DNA of 64,000 nucleotides from Blastomonas ursincola (GTDB taxonomy: Bacteria; Pseudomonadota; Alphaproteobacteria; Sphingomonadales; Sphingomonadaceae): NCBI RefSeq assembly GCF_013607875.1, contig NZ_VDES01000003.1, positions 456,045 to 520,044 on the forward strand, in the 5' to 3' direction. The notes below the pieces were generated by a model. The model was not told the origin of the DNA. It did not search any database and saw only the letters and a program-made list of their open reading frames with translations. A program made the position numbers and the translations under genes. Of the stretch, positions 19,082-28,204 are shown in pieces (position 1 is the first letter of the stretch; every line of letters begins with the position of its first letter).

Positions 19082-20263
19082 ATGAGCGATCTCGATCAGT
19101 TCAGGACAGAAGTGCGCGCATGGCTGGAGGAGAATTGCCCCGCCGAGATGCGCGAGCCGGTGCGCGGCGATGACGATGTGTGCTGGGGCGGACGCAACTG
19201 GCAGTTCAAGAACGAGGCGCAGAAGCTGTGGCTCGAGCGCTGCGTCGCCAAGGGCTATACCGTCCCCGACTGGCCCAAGCCCTATGGCGGTGCCGGTCTG
19301 TCGGCTGCCGAAACCAAGATCCTGCGCCAGGAGATGGCGCGCATCAACGCGCGTCCGCCGCTGTCGAGCTTCGGCATCTGGATGCTTGGCCCAGCGCTTC
19401 TGCATTTCGGCACCGAAGAGCAGAAGGTGCATTACCTGAACCAGATCGCGCGCGGCGAGATCCGCTGGTGCCAGGGCTATTCGGAACCGGGTTCGGGATC
19501 GGACCTCGTGTCCCTGCAGACCTATGGCGAGGACAAGGGCGATCACTGGGTGGTCAACGGCCAGAAGATCTGGACCAGCTATGCCGACAAGTGTGACTGG
19601 ATCTTCTGCCTGGTCCGCACCGACAAAACGAACAAGTATCAGGGCATCTCGTTCCTGCTGTTCGATATGGAGACGCCCGGCGTCACCACCAAGCCGATCA
19701 AGCTGATCAGCGGCAACTCGCCCTTCTGCGAGACCTTTTTCGACAATGTCGTGGTGCCCAAGCACCAGATCGTCGGCGAACTCAACCGCGGCTGGGATGT
19801 CGCCAAGTATCTGCTCGGCCATGAGCGCGAGATGATCTCGGGCGGCGGCCTGGGCGACGGCGCACCCTCGCTCGGCGCGCAGCTCAAGAATTCGATCGGC
19901 ACCAATGGCCTCGGCCAGCTCGACGACGGCATTCTGCGCGCCGAACTCGCGCAGTTCGATGTCGATGCGCTGGCGTTCAAGGCGATGGCCGAGCGCTTCG
20001 GCGACGAGATGAAGGCAGGCAAGGGCCATCCCGCGCAGCCCAACATGATGAAATACGCCGGGACCGAGCTCAACAAGCGTCGCCACGAGCTGGTGATGGC
20101 GGGCAATGGCTCGGACGCGCTCGAATGGGAGAGCGAAGCCAGCAAGGGCGGCGCCAAGGCGCGCAACTGGCTGCGCACCAAGGCTAACAGCATCGAGGGC
20201 GGCACCAGCGAGGTGATGCTCAACGTCATCTCCAAGCGCATCCTCGACCTGCCGGGCGCTTGA
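19082..20263 (+). CDS. Acyl-CoA dehydrogenase family protein (probable catalytic subunit)
   Basis: 393 residues starting MSDLDQFRTEVRAW; GAGG at 19072-19075 supports the ATG at 19082 over another at 19076. The FAD/substrate-contact segment is CQGYSEPGSGSDL, and the C terminus carries the SIEGGTSEV motif, where many family members hold the active-site base and bind FAD. The next gene encodes a second dehydrogenase that lacks this C-terminal motif, so the two may form a heteromeric alpha2beta2 enzyme like those of steroid side-chain degradation. First gene of the rightward arm. Confidence 0.9.
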   Translation: MSDLDQFRTEVRAWLEENCPAEMREPVRGDDDVCWGGRNWQFKNEAQKLWLERCVAKGYTVPDWPKPYGGAGLSAAETKILRQEMARINARPPLSSFGIWMLGPALLHFGTEEQKVHYLNQIARGEIRWCQGYSEPGSGSDLVSLQTYGEDKGDHWVVNGQKIWTSYADKCDWIFCLVRTDKTNKYQGISFLLFDMETPGVTTKPIKLISGNSPFCETFFDNVVVPKHQIVGELNRGWDVAKYLLGHEREMISGGGLGDGAPSLGAQLKNSIGTNGLGQLDDGILRAELAQFDVDALAFKAMAERFGDEMKAGKGHPAQPNMMKYAGTELNKRRHELVMAGNGSDALEWESEASKGGAKARNWLRTKANSIEGGTSEVMLNVISKRILDLPGA

Positions 20264-20273
20264 GTCACTATGG

Positions 20274-20396
20274 CCCTCTCCCCTTGAGGGGAGAGGGTTG
20301 GGAGAGGGGGCAACCCTCTCGTTTTTCTCATCATTCAAAGGGCCGGGCAGGGCTTCGTTCCCCTCTCCCCGGCCCTCTCCCCTCAAGGGGAGAGGG
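20274..20396. repeat. CTCTCCCC/GGGGAGAG hairpin repeats (three hairpins)
   Basis: The 142-bp gap between two dehydrogenase genes holds three hairpins. CCCTCTCCCC/GGGGAGAGGG with a TTGA loop occupies 20274-20297. GAGGGTTG/CAACCCTC occupies 20293-20318. A second CCCTCTCCCC/GGGGAGAGGG with a TCAA loop occupies 20373-20396. The first and third have identical arms. The right arm of the last one overlaps the GGGAG ribosome site (20394-20398) of the next gene, so folding of this hairpin would mask translation initiation. Confidence 0.85.
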
Positions 20397-20405
20397 AGAT
20401 CTAAA

Positions 20406-21542
20406 ATGCCCATGTTCCTCAACGAAGACCAAACCATGCTGCGCGACAGCGCGCGCGAATTCCTCAAGACCGAGGCCCCGGTCAGCCATATGCGCAAGCT
20501 GCGCGACGAGGGCTGCAAGGACGGTTTCCGCCACGCGCTGTGGAAGCAGTTCGGCGAGATGGGCTTTACCGGCATCCTGATCGGTGAAGACGATGGCGGC
20601 CTCGGCCTCGGCCATGTCGAGGCGGGCGTGGTGCTCGAAGAAATCGGTCGCAATCTGTCGCCTTCGCCGTTCCTGACCACGGCGGTGGCGGGCGTTTCGG
20701 CGCTCAACCATGGCGGGCAGCATCTCAAGGACAAGTTCTTCCCCGGCATCCTCGCAGGCGAGACCGTGCTGGCGCTGGCGATCGACGAGCATGCCAAGCA
20801 TCGCCCGGCTCAGATCGCGACCAAGGCGGAGAAATCGGGCAACGGATTCAAGCTCTCGGGCAAGAAGCAGTTCGTCGTGCAGGGCGCGAGCGCCGATGCG
20901 CTGATCGTCGCCGCACGCACTGCTGGCGCGCCGGGTGAGACCGATGGCATCACGCTGTTCGTCGTAGACAAGGATTCCGCGAACCTTTCGATCGACAATA
21001 CCCGGCTGGTCGACAGCTCGATGGCCGCGCATGTCACGCTCGACGGCGTCGAGGTCGATGGCGATGCGGTGATCGGCGATGTCGACAATGGCTGGCAGGT
21101 GCTGTCCGCATTGCTCAAGGCGGGCCGCGCAGGCTCTGCCGCCGAGCTGGTCGGCGTCGGTTCGGGCGCGATGGACATGACCGTAGATTATCTCAAGCAG
21201 CGCAAGCAGTTCGGCCGTCTGATCGGCGAGTTCCAGGCGCTCCAGCACCGCGCAGCGCATCTCTACAGCGAGATGGAAATCGCGCGCGCGGCCGTGCTCA
21301 AGGCGCAGCAACTGCTCGACGAGGGCAAGGACAGCGCGGATATCTATGTCTCGGTCGCCAAGGCCAAGGCCGGACGCAGCGCCAATCTCGCGGTGCGCGA
21401 GGGCGTGCAGATGCACGGCGGCATCGGCATGACCGACGAGTACGATATCGGCTTCTACATGAAGCGCGACCGAGCGCTCAACGAGTTCATGGGCGATGCG
21501 AACTTCCACGCAGGCCGCGTCGCGGAGATTTTTGGGTATTGA
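20406..21542 (+). CDS. Acyl-CoA dehydrogenase family protein (probable partner subunit)
   Basis: 378 residues from the ATG at 20406, with the ribosome site GGGAG at 20394-20398. The N-terminal and middle domains are typical (LGLGHVEAGVVLEEIGR, QRKQFGRLIGEFQ, GVQMHGGIGMTDEYD). The C terminus ends in ALNEFMGDANFHAG and lacks the E-G-T-S/GGTSE motif of its neighbours. This pattern is common in the non-catalytic subunit of alpha2beta2 acyl-CoA dehydrogenases, so pairing with the 19082 product is inferred. An alternative is a homomer using a Glu elsewhere. Confidence 0.88.
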   Translation: MPMFLNEDQTMLRDSAREFLKTEAPVSHMRKLRDEGCKDGFRHALWKQFGEMGFTGILIGEDDGGLGLGHVEAGVVLEEIGRNLSPSPFLTTAVAGVSALNHGGQHLKDKFFPGILAGETVLALAIDEHAKHRPAQIATKAEKSGNGFKLSGKKQFVVQGASADALIVAARTAGAPGETDGITLFVVDKDSANLSIDNTRLVDSSMAAHVTLDGVEVDGDAVIGDVDNGWQVLSALLKAGRAGSAAELVGVGSGAMDMTVDYLKQRKQFGRLIGEFQALQHRAAHLYSEMEIARAAVLKAQQLLDEGKDSADIYVSVAKAKAGRSANLAVREGVQMHGGIGMTDEYDIGFYMKRDRALNEFMGDANFHAGRVAEIFGY

Positions 21543-21584
21543 TCATCCTCTAGCCCCTCCCATTGAGTTGCACTCGTCTGCGGC

Positions 21585-21654
21585 TCAGGGGAGGGGTTGG
21601 GGTGGGGCCTTCACGGGTGGCGCAGCTATGCCCCACCCCCAGCCCCTCCCCTGA
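21585..21654. repeat. Long GGGGAGGGG-type inverted repeat
   Basis: A near-perfect inverted repeat of about 23 bp per arm: left arm 21585-21607 (TCAGGGGAGGGG then TTGGGGTGGGG), right arm 21631-21654, separated by 23 nt. A further partial copy lies at 21552-21561. It is the same repeat class as in the preceding gap. The sequence after the right arm (GGGGAG at 21661-21666) serves as ribosome site for the next gene. Confidence 0.8.
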
Positions 21655-21673
21655 AGGAGAGGGGAGTATTTGC

Positions 21674-22816
21674 ATGGCACTCGATCCCGAAATTTTCGAC
21701 GCGCTCCTCGAAGGCGTGCGCCGCTTCGTTGCCGAACGGTTGCGCCCGCTCGAGGCGCAGGTGTCAGAGACCGACGAGATTCCCGACGATCTCGTCCAGG
21801 ACATGCGCGATCTGGGCCTGTTCGGCCTGTCGATCAGCGAGGAATATGGCGGTCTCGGCCTCAACATGGAGGAAGAGGTCCGCATCGCCTTCGAACTCGG
21901 GCGCACCTCGCCCGCAATGCGATCGACCTTCGGCACCAATGTCGGCATCGGCAGCCAGGGGCTGGTGATGGACGGCAACGAGGCGCAGAAGGCGAAATAT
22001 CTGCCGCTGATCGCCAGCGGCGCGATCATCACCTCGTTCGCGCTGACCGAGCCCGATGTCGGATCGGACAGCGGATCGGTGAAGACCCGAGCCGAGCTCG
22101 ACGGCGATGCCTATGTGCTCAACGGCTCGAAGCGCTACATCACCAATGCCGACAAGGCCGATCTGTTCACGGTGATGGCGCGCACCGGCGGTCCCGGCCC
22201 CAAGGGCGTGACCGCCTTTCTGGTGCCGCGCGATCTGCCCGGCCTGTCCGTCGGCAAGCCTGAGCGCAAGATGGGCCAGCAGGGCGCGCATGTCTGCGAC
22301 GTCAATTTCGACAACGTTCGCGTGCCGGTCGAGAACCGGCTGGGCGCGGAAGGTGACGGCTTCAAGGTCGCGATGCGCGTGCTCGATCGCGGGCGGCTGC
22401 ACATTTCGGCGGTCTGTGTCGGCGCGGCCGAGCGGCTGATTGCCGACAGCATTGCTTATGCCAAGGACCGCCAGCAGTTCGGCAAGCCGATCGCCGAATT
22501 CCAGCTGATCCAGGCGATGATCGCCGACTCGGTGGCCGAGTGCAAGGCGGCCAAGGCGCTGGTGCTGCAGACCGCCAAGGCCAAGGACCGCGGCGAGCGC
22601 ATTACAGAGGACTGCGCCTGCGCCAAGCTGATCGCGTCCGAGATGGTCGGCCGCGTCGCCGACCGCGCGGTGCAGATCTTCGGCGGCGCGGGCTATATCG
22701 CCGACTATGGCATCGAACGCTTCTACCGCGACGTCCGCTTGTTCCGCATCTACGAGGGAACCAGCGAGATCCAGCGCACCATCATTGCAAGGGAAGCCTT
22801 GCGTTCGGAGGGATGA
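21674..22816 (+). CDS. Acyl-CoA dehydrogenase
   Basis: 380 residues from the ATG at 21674, 7 nt after GGGGAG. It has the complete short/medium-chain dehydrogenase layout: FALTEPDVGSDSGSVKT (substrate/FAD contact), RQQFGKPIAEFQLIQ, a GGAGYIADY segment and the C-terminal IYEGTSEIQR, whose Glu is the usual catalytic base. It catalyses FAD-dependent alpha,beta-dehydrogenation of an acyl-CoA, passing electrons to an ETF that is not in this window. It overlaps the region of the next start codon, so the two are co-transcribed. Confidence 0.92.
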   Translation: MALDPEIFDALLEGVRRFVAERLRPLEAQVSETDEIPDDLVQDMRDLGLFGLSISEEYGGLGLNMEEEVRIAFELGRTSPAMRSTFGTNVGIGSQGLVMDGNEAQKAKYLPLIASGAIITSFALTEPDVGSDSGSVKTRAELDGDAYVLNGSKRYITNADKADLFTVMARTGGPGPKGVTAFLVPRDLPGLSVGKPERKMGQQGAHVCDVNFDNVRVPVENRLGAEGDGFKVAMRVLDRGRLHISAVCVGAAERLIADSIAYAKDRQQFGKPIAEFQLIQAMIADSVAECKAAKALVLQTAKAKDRGERITEDCACAKLIASEMVGRVADRAVQIFGGAGYIADYGIERFYRDVRLFRIYEGTSEIQRTIIAREALRSEG

Positions 22817-22818
22817 AC

Positions 22819-23619
22819 ATGAGCATTGAAAACCTGTTTTCGGTCAAGGGCAAGGTTGCCCTGGTCACCGGTGGATCGCGCGGCATCGGCAAGATGATCG
22901 CGCAGGGGCTGATCGCCGCGGGCGCCAAGGTCTATATCTCGGCGCGCAAGGCCGCCGCCTGTGATGCGACCGCCGAGGAACTGGGGCCGAACTGCATCTC
23001 ACTGCCCTGCGACGTATCGAGCGTCGAAGGCGCACGCCAGCTCGCCGCGCAGCTGGCCGAGCATGAAAGCCGGCTCGACATCCTCGTCAACAATGCGGGC
23101 GCCGCCTGGGGTGCGGAGTTCGAGGATTTCCCGGAAGTGGGCTGGGACAAGGTGATGGACCTCAACGTCAAGTCGCCCTTCTTCCTCACCCAGGCGCTGC
23201 ATGGCCTGCTGAAAGCGGGCGCGACCGCCGAAACCCCGGCCAAGGTGATCAATATCTCGTCGGTCGACGGGATGCGGGTCAATCCGTGGGAGACGTACAG
23301 CTATCAGGCAAGCAAGGCGGCGCTGATCCAGCTGACCAAGCGCATGGCTGTCCGCCTGCTGCGCGACCATATCTATGTCACCGGCATCGGCCCGGGCGCA
23401 TTCCCCTCGGACATGAACAAGGCCGCGCGCGACTATGGCGACAAGGTGGCCAGCGGCATCCCCAACAAGCGCGTCGGCGACTGGCAGGATATTTCGGGCG
23501 CGGTGATCTTCCTTGCCAGCCGCGCGGGCGACTATGTGATCGGCACCACCATCCCGGTCGATGGCGGCATCGTCAATGCCTCGGTGCCGCAGGGCGGCTA
23601 CGACCCCGAAGGCCATTGA
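22819..23619 (+). CDS. SDR-family oxidoreductase (RhlG/FabG-like)
   Basis: 266 residues. The ATG at 22819 is preferred because CGGAGGG ends at 22812; another ATG at 22813 overlaps the previous stop. The cofactor motif is TGGSRGIG, followed by NNAGAAWG, a serine in ISSVDG and the active site YQASK. It resembles NADPH-dependent RhlG-type 3-ketoacyl reductases. Last gene of the rightward arm, probably handling a 3-hydroxy/3-keto step. The C terminus PQGGYDPEGH is family-typical. Confidence 0.88.
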   Translation: MSIENLFSVKGKVALVTGGSRGIGKMIAQGLIAAGAKVYISARKAAACDATAEELGPNCISLPCDVSSVEGARQLAAQLAEHESRLDILVNNAGAAWGAEFEDFPEVGWDKVMDLNVKSPFFLTQALHGLLKAGATAETPAKVINISSVDGMRVNPWETYSYQASKAALIQLTKRMAVRLLRDHIYVTGIGPGAFPSDMNKAARDYGDKVASGIPNKRVGDWQDISGAVIFLASRAGDYVIGTTIPVDGGIVNASVPQGGYDPEGH

Positions 23620-23713
23620 TCGATCCGTTCGGACGTAAAATCGCGGCGCGGGCAGGGGTGGCGCGCGCCGCTTTCATGCACACTGCCTGGAAATATTCAT
23701 GGGGAGATGTGTG

Positions 23714-24409
23714 ATGGCCTTGCGCAACCTGGCGATGGCAATCGGCCTGGGCATCGCAATGGTTGCAACCGGTCCGATCGCCGAGGCGCAATCCCGCAAA
23801 TCCTCGCCCTCGCTTGGCGGGTCGATGAGGGGCCTGCTCGGCAATGCGTCGGACAGCGCGCTCGATCAGCTCGGACAGCCCGGTGCCTTCTATGCCGACG
23901 AGGCCGTGCGCATTCTGTTGCCTGGTCCATTGCAGAAGGCGACCAAGCTGCTGCGGCTCACCGACCGGGCGGGGATCACCAACAACCTGGTCAAGTCCTT
24001 GAACGATGCCGCAGGCCTCGCCGCGCAGGAGGCCAAGCCGGTCTTCCGTTCGGCCATCGATTCGATGACGCTCGCCGACGGCGTCGGCATCGTCGCGGGT
24101 GGCGATACCGCAGGCACGCAATATCTCCGGCGCACCTCGGGCGAAGTGCTGCGCCAGAAGATGCGCCCGCTGGTGAGCAACGCGCTGGGCCGTACCGGCG
24201 CCTTCAAGCAACTGGATAGCCTGGGGACCAGCGGAACCGGCGGCGTGCTCGGCGCGCTCGCTGGCGTGGACCTCAGCCGCGATGGGTTGATCGACAGCGT
24301 CACCGATCAGGCGATGTCGGGGATCTTCACCTATATCGGTCGCGAAGAGTCCAACTTCCGGAAGAACCCGCTCAAGTCCGGCAAGAAGCTGCTCGACCGA
24401 GTGATGTGA
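23714..24409 (+). CDS. DUF4197 domain-containing exported protein
   Basis: 231 residues from the ATG at 23714, with GGGGAG at 23701-23706. It has a signal peptide (MALRNLAMAIGLGIAMVATGPIAEAQ) followed by a DUF4197 domain: ILLPGPLQKATKLLR, LNDAAGLAAQEAKPVF and GIVAGGDTAGTQYLRR are the landmark blocks. The family is widespread in proteobacterial periplasms and has no assigned function. It stands alone between the catabolic cluster and the convergent gmk gene, which ends 6 nt after it. Confidence 0.88.
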   Translation: MALRNLAMAIGLGIAMVATGPIAEAQSRKSSPSLGGSMRGLLGNASDSALDQLGQPGAFYADEAVRILLPGPLQKATKLLRLTDRAGITNNLVKSLNDAAGLAAQEAKPVFRSAIDSMTLADGVGIVAGGDTAGTQYLRRTSGEVLRQKMRPLVSNALGRTGAFKQLDSLGTSGTGGVLGALAGVDLSRDGLIDSVTDQAMSGIFTYIGREESNFRKNPLKSGKKLLDRVM

Positions 24410-24415
24410 GCGGCA

Positions 24416-25072
24416 TCAGGGCGAAGGCGTGTTCATCAGGTCGCGGACATAATCGATCAGCCCGGTCTGGCGCGCGCGGCGCATACGTTCCGAATTGAGA
24501 ATCTGTCGGACTTTCTCGAAGCAGTTTTCGACATTGTCGTTGATGACGACGAAATCATAGCCATCCCAGTGGCTGATCTCGTCCTGTGCACGTGCCATGC
24601 GCCCGGCGATCACCTCTTCGCTGTCGGTATTACGGCTACGCAGCCGCCGGTGCAACTCTTCCAGCGAGGGTGGAAGGATGAACACGCGCACGACATCGCC
24701 CTCGGCGCGCTGGTACAGCTGCTGCGTGCCCTGCCAGTCGATGTCGAAGAGGAAATCCTGCCCTTCGCGCAGGCCCTGTTTCACCTGGGCCTTGGGCGTT
24801 CCATAATAATGGCCGAAGACCTTGGCCCATTCGAGCAACGCGTTGTCCTCGACCAGCCGGTGGAACTCGGCCTCGTCGATGAAATGATAGTCCTTGCCGT
24901 CAATCTCGCCGGGGCGAGGCGGGCGCGTGGTCACCGACACGGACAATGCGATATGCTTGTCCTGTTCGAGCAGCATCCTCGCGATGGTCGATTTGCCCGC
25001 ACCCGAGGGCGAAGACAGGATGAACAGCAGCCCACGACGGGCAAGCGGCGCTTGGATGACGGTGTTGATCAT
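24416..25072 (-). CDS. gmk: Guanylate kinase
   Basis: 218 residues. The Walker A loop is PSGAGKST near the N terminus; the GMP-binding region (SVSVTTRPPRPGEIDGKDYHF) and the lid are complete. It phosphorylates GMP to GDP in purine nucleotide synthesis. The C-terminal extension (GLIDYVRDLMNT) is normal for alphaproteobacterial homologues. It is convergent with the DUF4197 gene and has no co-directional partner closer than 61 nt. Confidence 0.97.
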   Translation of the reverse strand: MINTVIQAPLARRGLLFILSSPSGAGKSTIARMLLEQDKHIALSVSVTTRPPRPGEIDGKDYHFIDEAEFHRLVEDNALLEWAKVFGHYYGTPKAQVKQGLREGQDFLFDIDWQGTQQLYQRAEGDVVRVFILPPSLEELHRRLRSRNTDSEEVIAGRMARAQDEISHWDGYDFVVINDNVENCFEKVRQILNSERMRRARQTGLIDYVRDLMNTPSP

Positions 25073-25133
25073 GGCGGCTCATGGCCAAAGCCGCCGCCAA
25101 AGGTCAACCAGTTTGTGCGTTACAATTGGCGCG

Positions 25134-25517
25134 TCAAGGCTTGGGCGGCTTGGCCTTCTGCTTGCGCTGGTCATAGACCGCCTTGGCAAGCAGCGCACCG
25201 CCGACAAGAAGCGCGCCCGGCACCGAGCGCGTGGCGACGCGCGCCGCAATCGCTCCCATCAGCGTGCCGCCAAAGACGGTCGCTGCGACCTGATTGCGCG
25301 CCTTGGCCCCGATCATGTTGCGCAGCATCTCGTCATTGGCCGCCGTCGTGATCAGGCGACTCGCACCGTTCCAGGCGCCGACGGTCCAATGCGGGCGGGC
25401 AGCGGGCGGCGCGGCGGTGACGCCGGTCCCGGCCACCGGTGCCGGTGTGTTGACCACCGGCGTCGTGCTGGCGGGCGTTTCGGGGGTGGACGGGCTGTCG
25501 TTCACGGGGTTGGTCAT
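25134..25517 (-). CDS. Hypothetical Pro/Thr-rich membrane-associated protein
   Basis: 127 residues from the ATG at 25517. The first 50 residues are rich in Pro, Thr, Ala and Val and likely disordered. Residues 75-115 are weakly hydrophobic with two glycine-rich stretches (VFGGTLMGAIAARVA, ALLVGGALLAKAV), which may form one or two membrane helices. The C terminus is basic. The family is not recognised. It lies 61 nt before gmk in the same direction and could share its transcript. Confidence 0.65.
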   Translation of the reverse strand: MTNPVNDSPSTPETPASTTPVVNTPAPVAGTGVTAAPPAARPHWTVGAWNGASRLITTAANDEMLRNMIGAKARNQVAATVFGGTLMGAIAARVATRSVPGALLVGGALLAKAVYDQRKQKAKPPKP

Positions 25518-25586
25518 GGCACATCCATAGCTGATTTGGGCTCCGACCTCAAACGCCTGCCGCCGCAGGAGCGTTCCCACAACCAG

Positions 25587-26984
25587 TCACCGACCGATCA
25601 TGTCCTGCGGGCGGACATGCGCATCGAACGTGGTTTCATCGACCAGCCCCAGCGCCAGCCCCGCCTGCTTGAGCGTCAGCCCGTGTTCGTGCGCGTGCTT
25701 GGCGATCTTGGCGGCATGGTCATAGCCGATGACCGGCGCAAGCGCGGTGACGAGCATCAGCGAGCGATCGACCAATTCGGCAATCCGTGTTTCGTTAGCC
25801 TTCATCCCGTCGACGCAGCGCTCGGCAAATCCTTCCATGCCCGTTGCGAGAAGATCGACCGAGCGCAGCACGTTGGCGCCGATCAACGGCTTGAACACGT
25901 TGAGCTCCATATGCCCCTGCAGCCCGCCGATGGTGATCGCCTGATGGTTGCCCATCACCTGCGCTGCGACCATGGTCAGCATCTCGCACTGGGTGGGGTT
26001 GACCTTGCCCGGCATGATCGAGCTGCCCGGCTCGTTGGCGGGAAGCTCGAGCTCGCCCAGGCCCGAGCGCGGGCCCGAACCGAGCAGGCGGATGTCGTTC
26101 GCAATCTTGGTCAGCGCCACCGCCAGCGTGTTGAGTGTGCCCGAAAGGTGCACCAGCGGGTCGTTGCTGGCGAGCGCCTCGAAACTGTTCTCCGCCGGAT
26201 GGAACGGATGGCCGGTGATGCCCGCAATCGCCTCGCACATCTCCTGCGCGAACCCCCTGGGCGCGTTAAGACCGGTACCGACTGCCGTGCCGCCGATGGC
26301 GAGGCGATAGGTACCCGCCACCACCGCCGGTTCGATCCGGCGCCCGCAGCGATAGAGCTGGTTAGCATAGCCGGAAAATTCCTGGCCCAGCGTCAGCGGT
26401 GTGGCGTCCTGCAGATGCGTGCGACCGATCTTGACGATAGAATCCCAGGCTGCAGCTTTTTCCGCGAGCGCCGAGGTCAGCCGGTCGAGGGCAGGGCGCA
26501 GCTGCGTCTGCACAGCGAGGCTCGCCGCGATATGAATCGCCGTGGGGAAGGCGTCGTTCGACGACTGGCTCTTGTTGACATGATCGTTGGGATGGACCGG
26601 GGTCTTGCCGCCGCGTTGGCCGGTCAGCAGCTCGTTCGCCCGGCCCGCGATCACCTCGTTGACGTTCATGTTGCTCTGCGTGCCGCTGCCCGTCTGCCAG
26701 ATAGTGAGCGGGAACTGGTCGTCGAGCGCGCCGGAGACCACCTCCGCCGCCGCGTTCTCGATCGCATCGGCGAGCTCTGCGGGCAAGCCATGGTTGCGGT
26801 TCACGCGCGCCGCTGCCTGCTTGACCACCGCGAGGCCGTGCACGATGCCGATCGGCATGCGTTCGTGCGGCGCGAACGGGAAATTCTCGAGGCTGCGCTG
26901 CGTCTGCGCGCCCCAATAGCAGCTCGCCGGAACCGCGATCTCGCCGAGCGAGTCGCTTTCGATGCGGGTATCGATGTCTGTCAA
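25587..26984 (-). CDS. fumC: Class II fumarate hydratase
   Basis: 465 residues, full length for FumC. The superfamily signature [15 protein letters not shown] is present, together with [14 protein letters not shown] and TTIRTHL-like ([12 protein letters not shown]) active-site blocks. It interconverts fumarate and malate in the TCA cycle without an iron-sulfur cluster. The start appears to be TTG at 26984, as no ATG lies near the expected N terminus ([15 protein letters not shown]); the next ATG would delete about 42 conserved residues. Confidence 0.96.
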   Translation of the reverse strand: MTDIDTRIESDSLGEIAVPASCYWGAQTQRSLENFPFAPHERMPIGIVHGLAVVKQAAARVNRNHGLPAELADAIENAAAEVVSGALDDQFPLTIWQTGSGTQSNMNVNEVIAGRANELLTGQRGGKTPVHPNDHVNKSQSSNDAFPTAIHIAASLAVQTQLRPALDRLTSALAEKAAAWDSIVKIGRTHLQDATPLTLGQEFSGYANQLYRCGRRIEPAVVAGTYRLAIGGTAVGTGLNAPRGFAQEMCEAIAGITGHPFHPAENSFEALASNDPLVHLSGTLNTLAVALTKIANDIRLLGSGPRSGLGELELPANEPGSSIMPGKVNPTQCEMLTMVAAQVMGNHQAITIGGLQGHMELNVFKPLIGANVLRSVDLLATGMEGFAERCVDGMKANETRIAELVDRSLMLVTALAPVIGYDHAAKIAKHAHEHGLTLKQAGLALGLVDETTFDAHVRPQDMIGR

Positions 26985-27017
26985 AGGCCCAATCCGTGAA
27001 AGGCGGCCCTCAAGCCG

Positions 27018-27491
27018 CTATTTGCGCTTGCCGAAATCCACGCTGACGACGTTGGATCCATCGCCATCGCCGCCGGGATGATCATTCTCCGCCGCTTCGT
27101 GCGGCTCGGGCGGAGGCGTATCGCCCGAAACCTGGAACTGCAGGCCAAAATCGACCGCCGGGTCGACAAATGCGGTGATCGCACTGAACGGGATGAACAG
27201 GTGCGCAGGCACGCGGTTGAAGCTCAGCCCTACCGAGAAGCCGGTCTTCTCGACCTTCAGATCCCAGAATTTCTGCTGCAGGACGATCGTCATCTCGTCC
27301 GGAAATCGCTCGACGAGGTGGCGTGGAATGTCCACGCCGGGCGAGCGGGTCTTGAAGGTGATGTAGAAATGATGGCTGCCGGGCAGACCATTCGATTCGA
27401 CTTCACCCAGAACGCGGCCGACGACCGCGCGCAGGGCTTCCTGGACGATCTCGTCATAGGGAATCAGGCTGTCGGGCGCATCGTCACTCAT
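27018..27491 (-). CDS. sspB: SspB-family ClpXP adaptor protein
   Basis: 157 residues from the ATG at 27491 (MSDDAPDSLIPYDEIV). The SspB fold region covers about 10-125, with SHHFYITFKTRSPGVDIP, FWDLKVEKTGFSVGLSF and HLFIPFSAITAFVDP conserved among alphaproteobacterial SspB proteins. A Pro/Glu/Asp-rich linker and the C-terminal SVDFGKRK tail follow, the tail being the expected ClpX-docking peptide. It tethers ssrA-tagged proteins to ClpXP. Divergent from hisB. Confidence 0.88.
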   Translation of the reverse strand: MSDDAPDSLIPYDEIVQEALRAVVGRVLGEVESNGLPGSHHFYITFKTRSPGVDIPRHLVERFPDEMTIVLQQKFWDLKVEKTGFSVGLSFNRVPAHLFIPFSAITAFVDPAVDFGLQFQVSGDTPPPEPHEAAENDHPGGDGDGSNVVSVDFGKRK

Positions 27492-27610
27492 GCCCATTTT
27501 GTTGGACCGACATTCGATCAGGGTCAAGGCGCTAATGGCTCGCACGACAGGGCGCTGCAACAAGTGGCAAAAATGTTGCGCGTCTCCGCAAGCTGATTAT
27601 AGGGCGCAGC

Positions 27611-28204
27611 ATGCGCACCGCCCGGATAGAACGCAAGACCCACGAAACCGACATTTTCGTCGAGTTGAACCTCGATGGGACAGGCCAGTTCGACGTGTCG
27701 ACCGGCATCGGTTTTCTCGATCACATGGTCGAGCAGTTTTCGCGCCATTCGCTGATCGACCTGACCTGCCGGATCAAGGGCGACCTGCATGTCGACCAGC
27801 ACCACACGACCGAGGATTGCGCGCTCGCGATCGGCCAGGCGCTGACCCAGGCGCTGGGCGACAAGGGCGGCATCGTGCGCTATGGTCATGCCTATTCGCC
27901 AATGGACGAGACCTTGAGCCGCGTCGCGGTCGACATCTCGGGCCGCCCGTATTTCGTCTGGAAGGCCGCGTTCACCCAAGCACGGCTGGGCGAGATGGAC
28001 ACCGAGCTGTTCGAGCACTGGTTCCATTCGATCGCGCAGACCGCCGGCCTGACGCTGCATATCGAGCTGCTCTACGGCGCCAACAACCACCATATCTGCG
28101 AGAGCATCTACAAGGGTTTTGCCCGCGCGATGCGCGCCGCGGTGGAGATCGACCCGCGCAAGCAGGGCGCCGTGCCTTCGACAAAGGGCATATTGGGTGG
28201 CTGA
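27611..28204 (+). CDS. hisB: Imidazoleglycerol-phosphate dehydratase
   Basis: 197 residues, monofunctional IGPD. The two metal-binding His clusters are visible: [10 protein letters not shown] in the first half and ANNHHICES in the second, along with GFLDHMV. It catalyses the Mn-dependent dehydration of imidazoleglycerol phosphate, step 6/7 of histidine synthesis. First gene of the his cluster; the start follows a short AT-richer stretch. hisH overlaps its end by 8 nt. Confidence 0.97.
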   Translation: MRTARIERKTHETDIFVELNLDGTGQFDVSTGIGFLDHMVEQFSRHSLIDLTCRIKGDLHVDQHHTTEDCALAIGQALTQALGDKGGIVRYGHAYSPMDETLSRVAVDISGRPYFVWKAAFTQARLGEMDTELFEHWFHSIAQTAGLTLHIELLYGANNHHICESIYKGFARAMRAAVEIDPRKQGAVPSTKGILGG

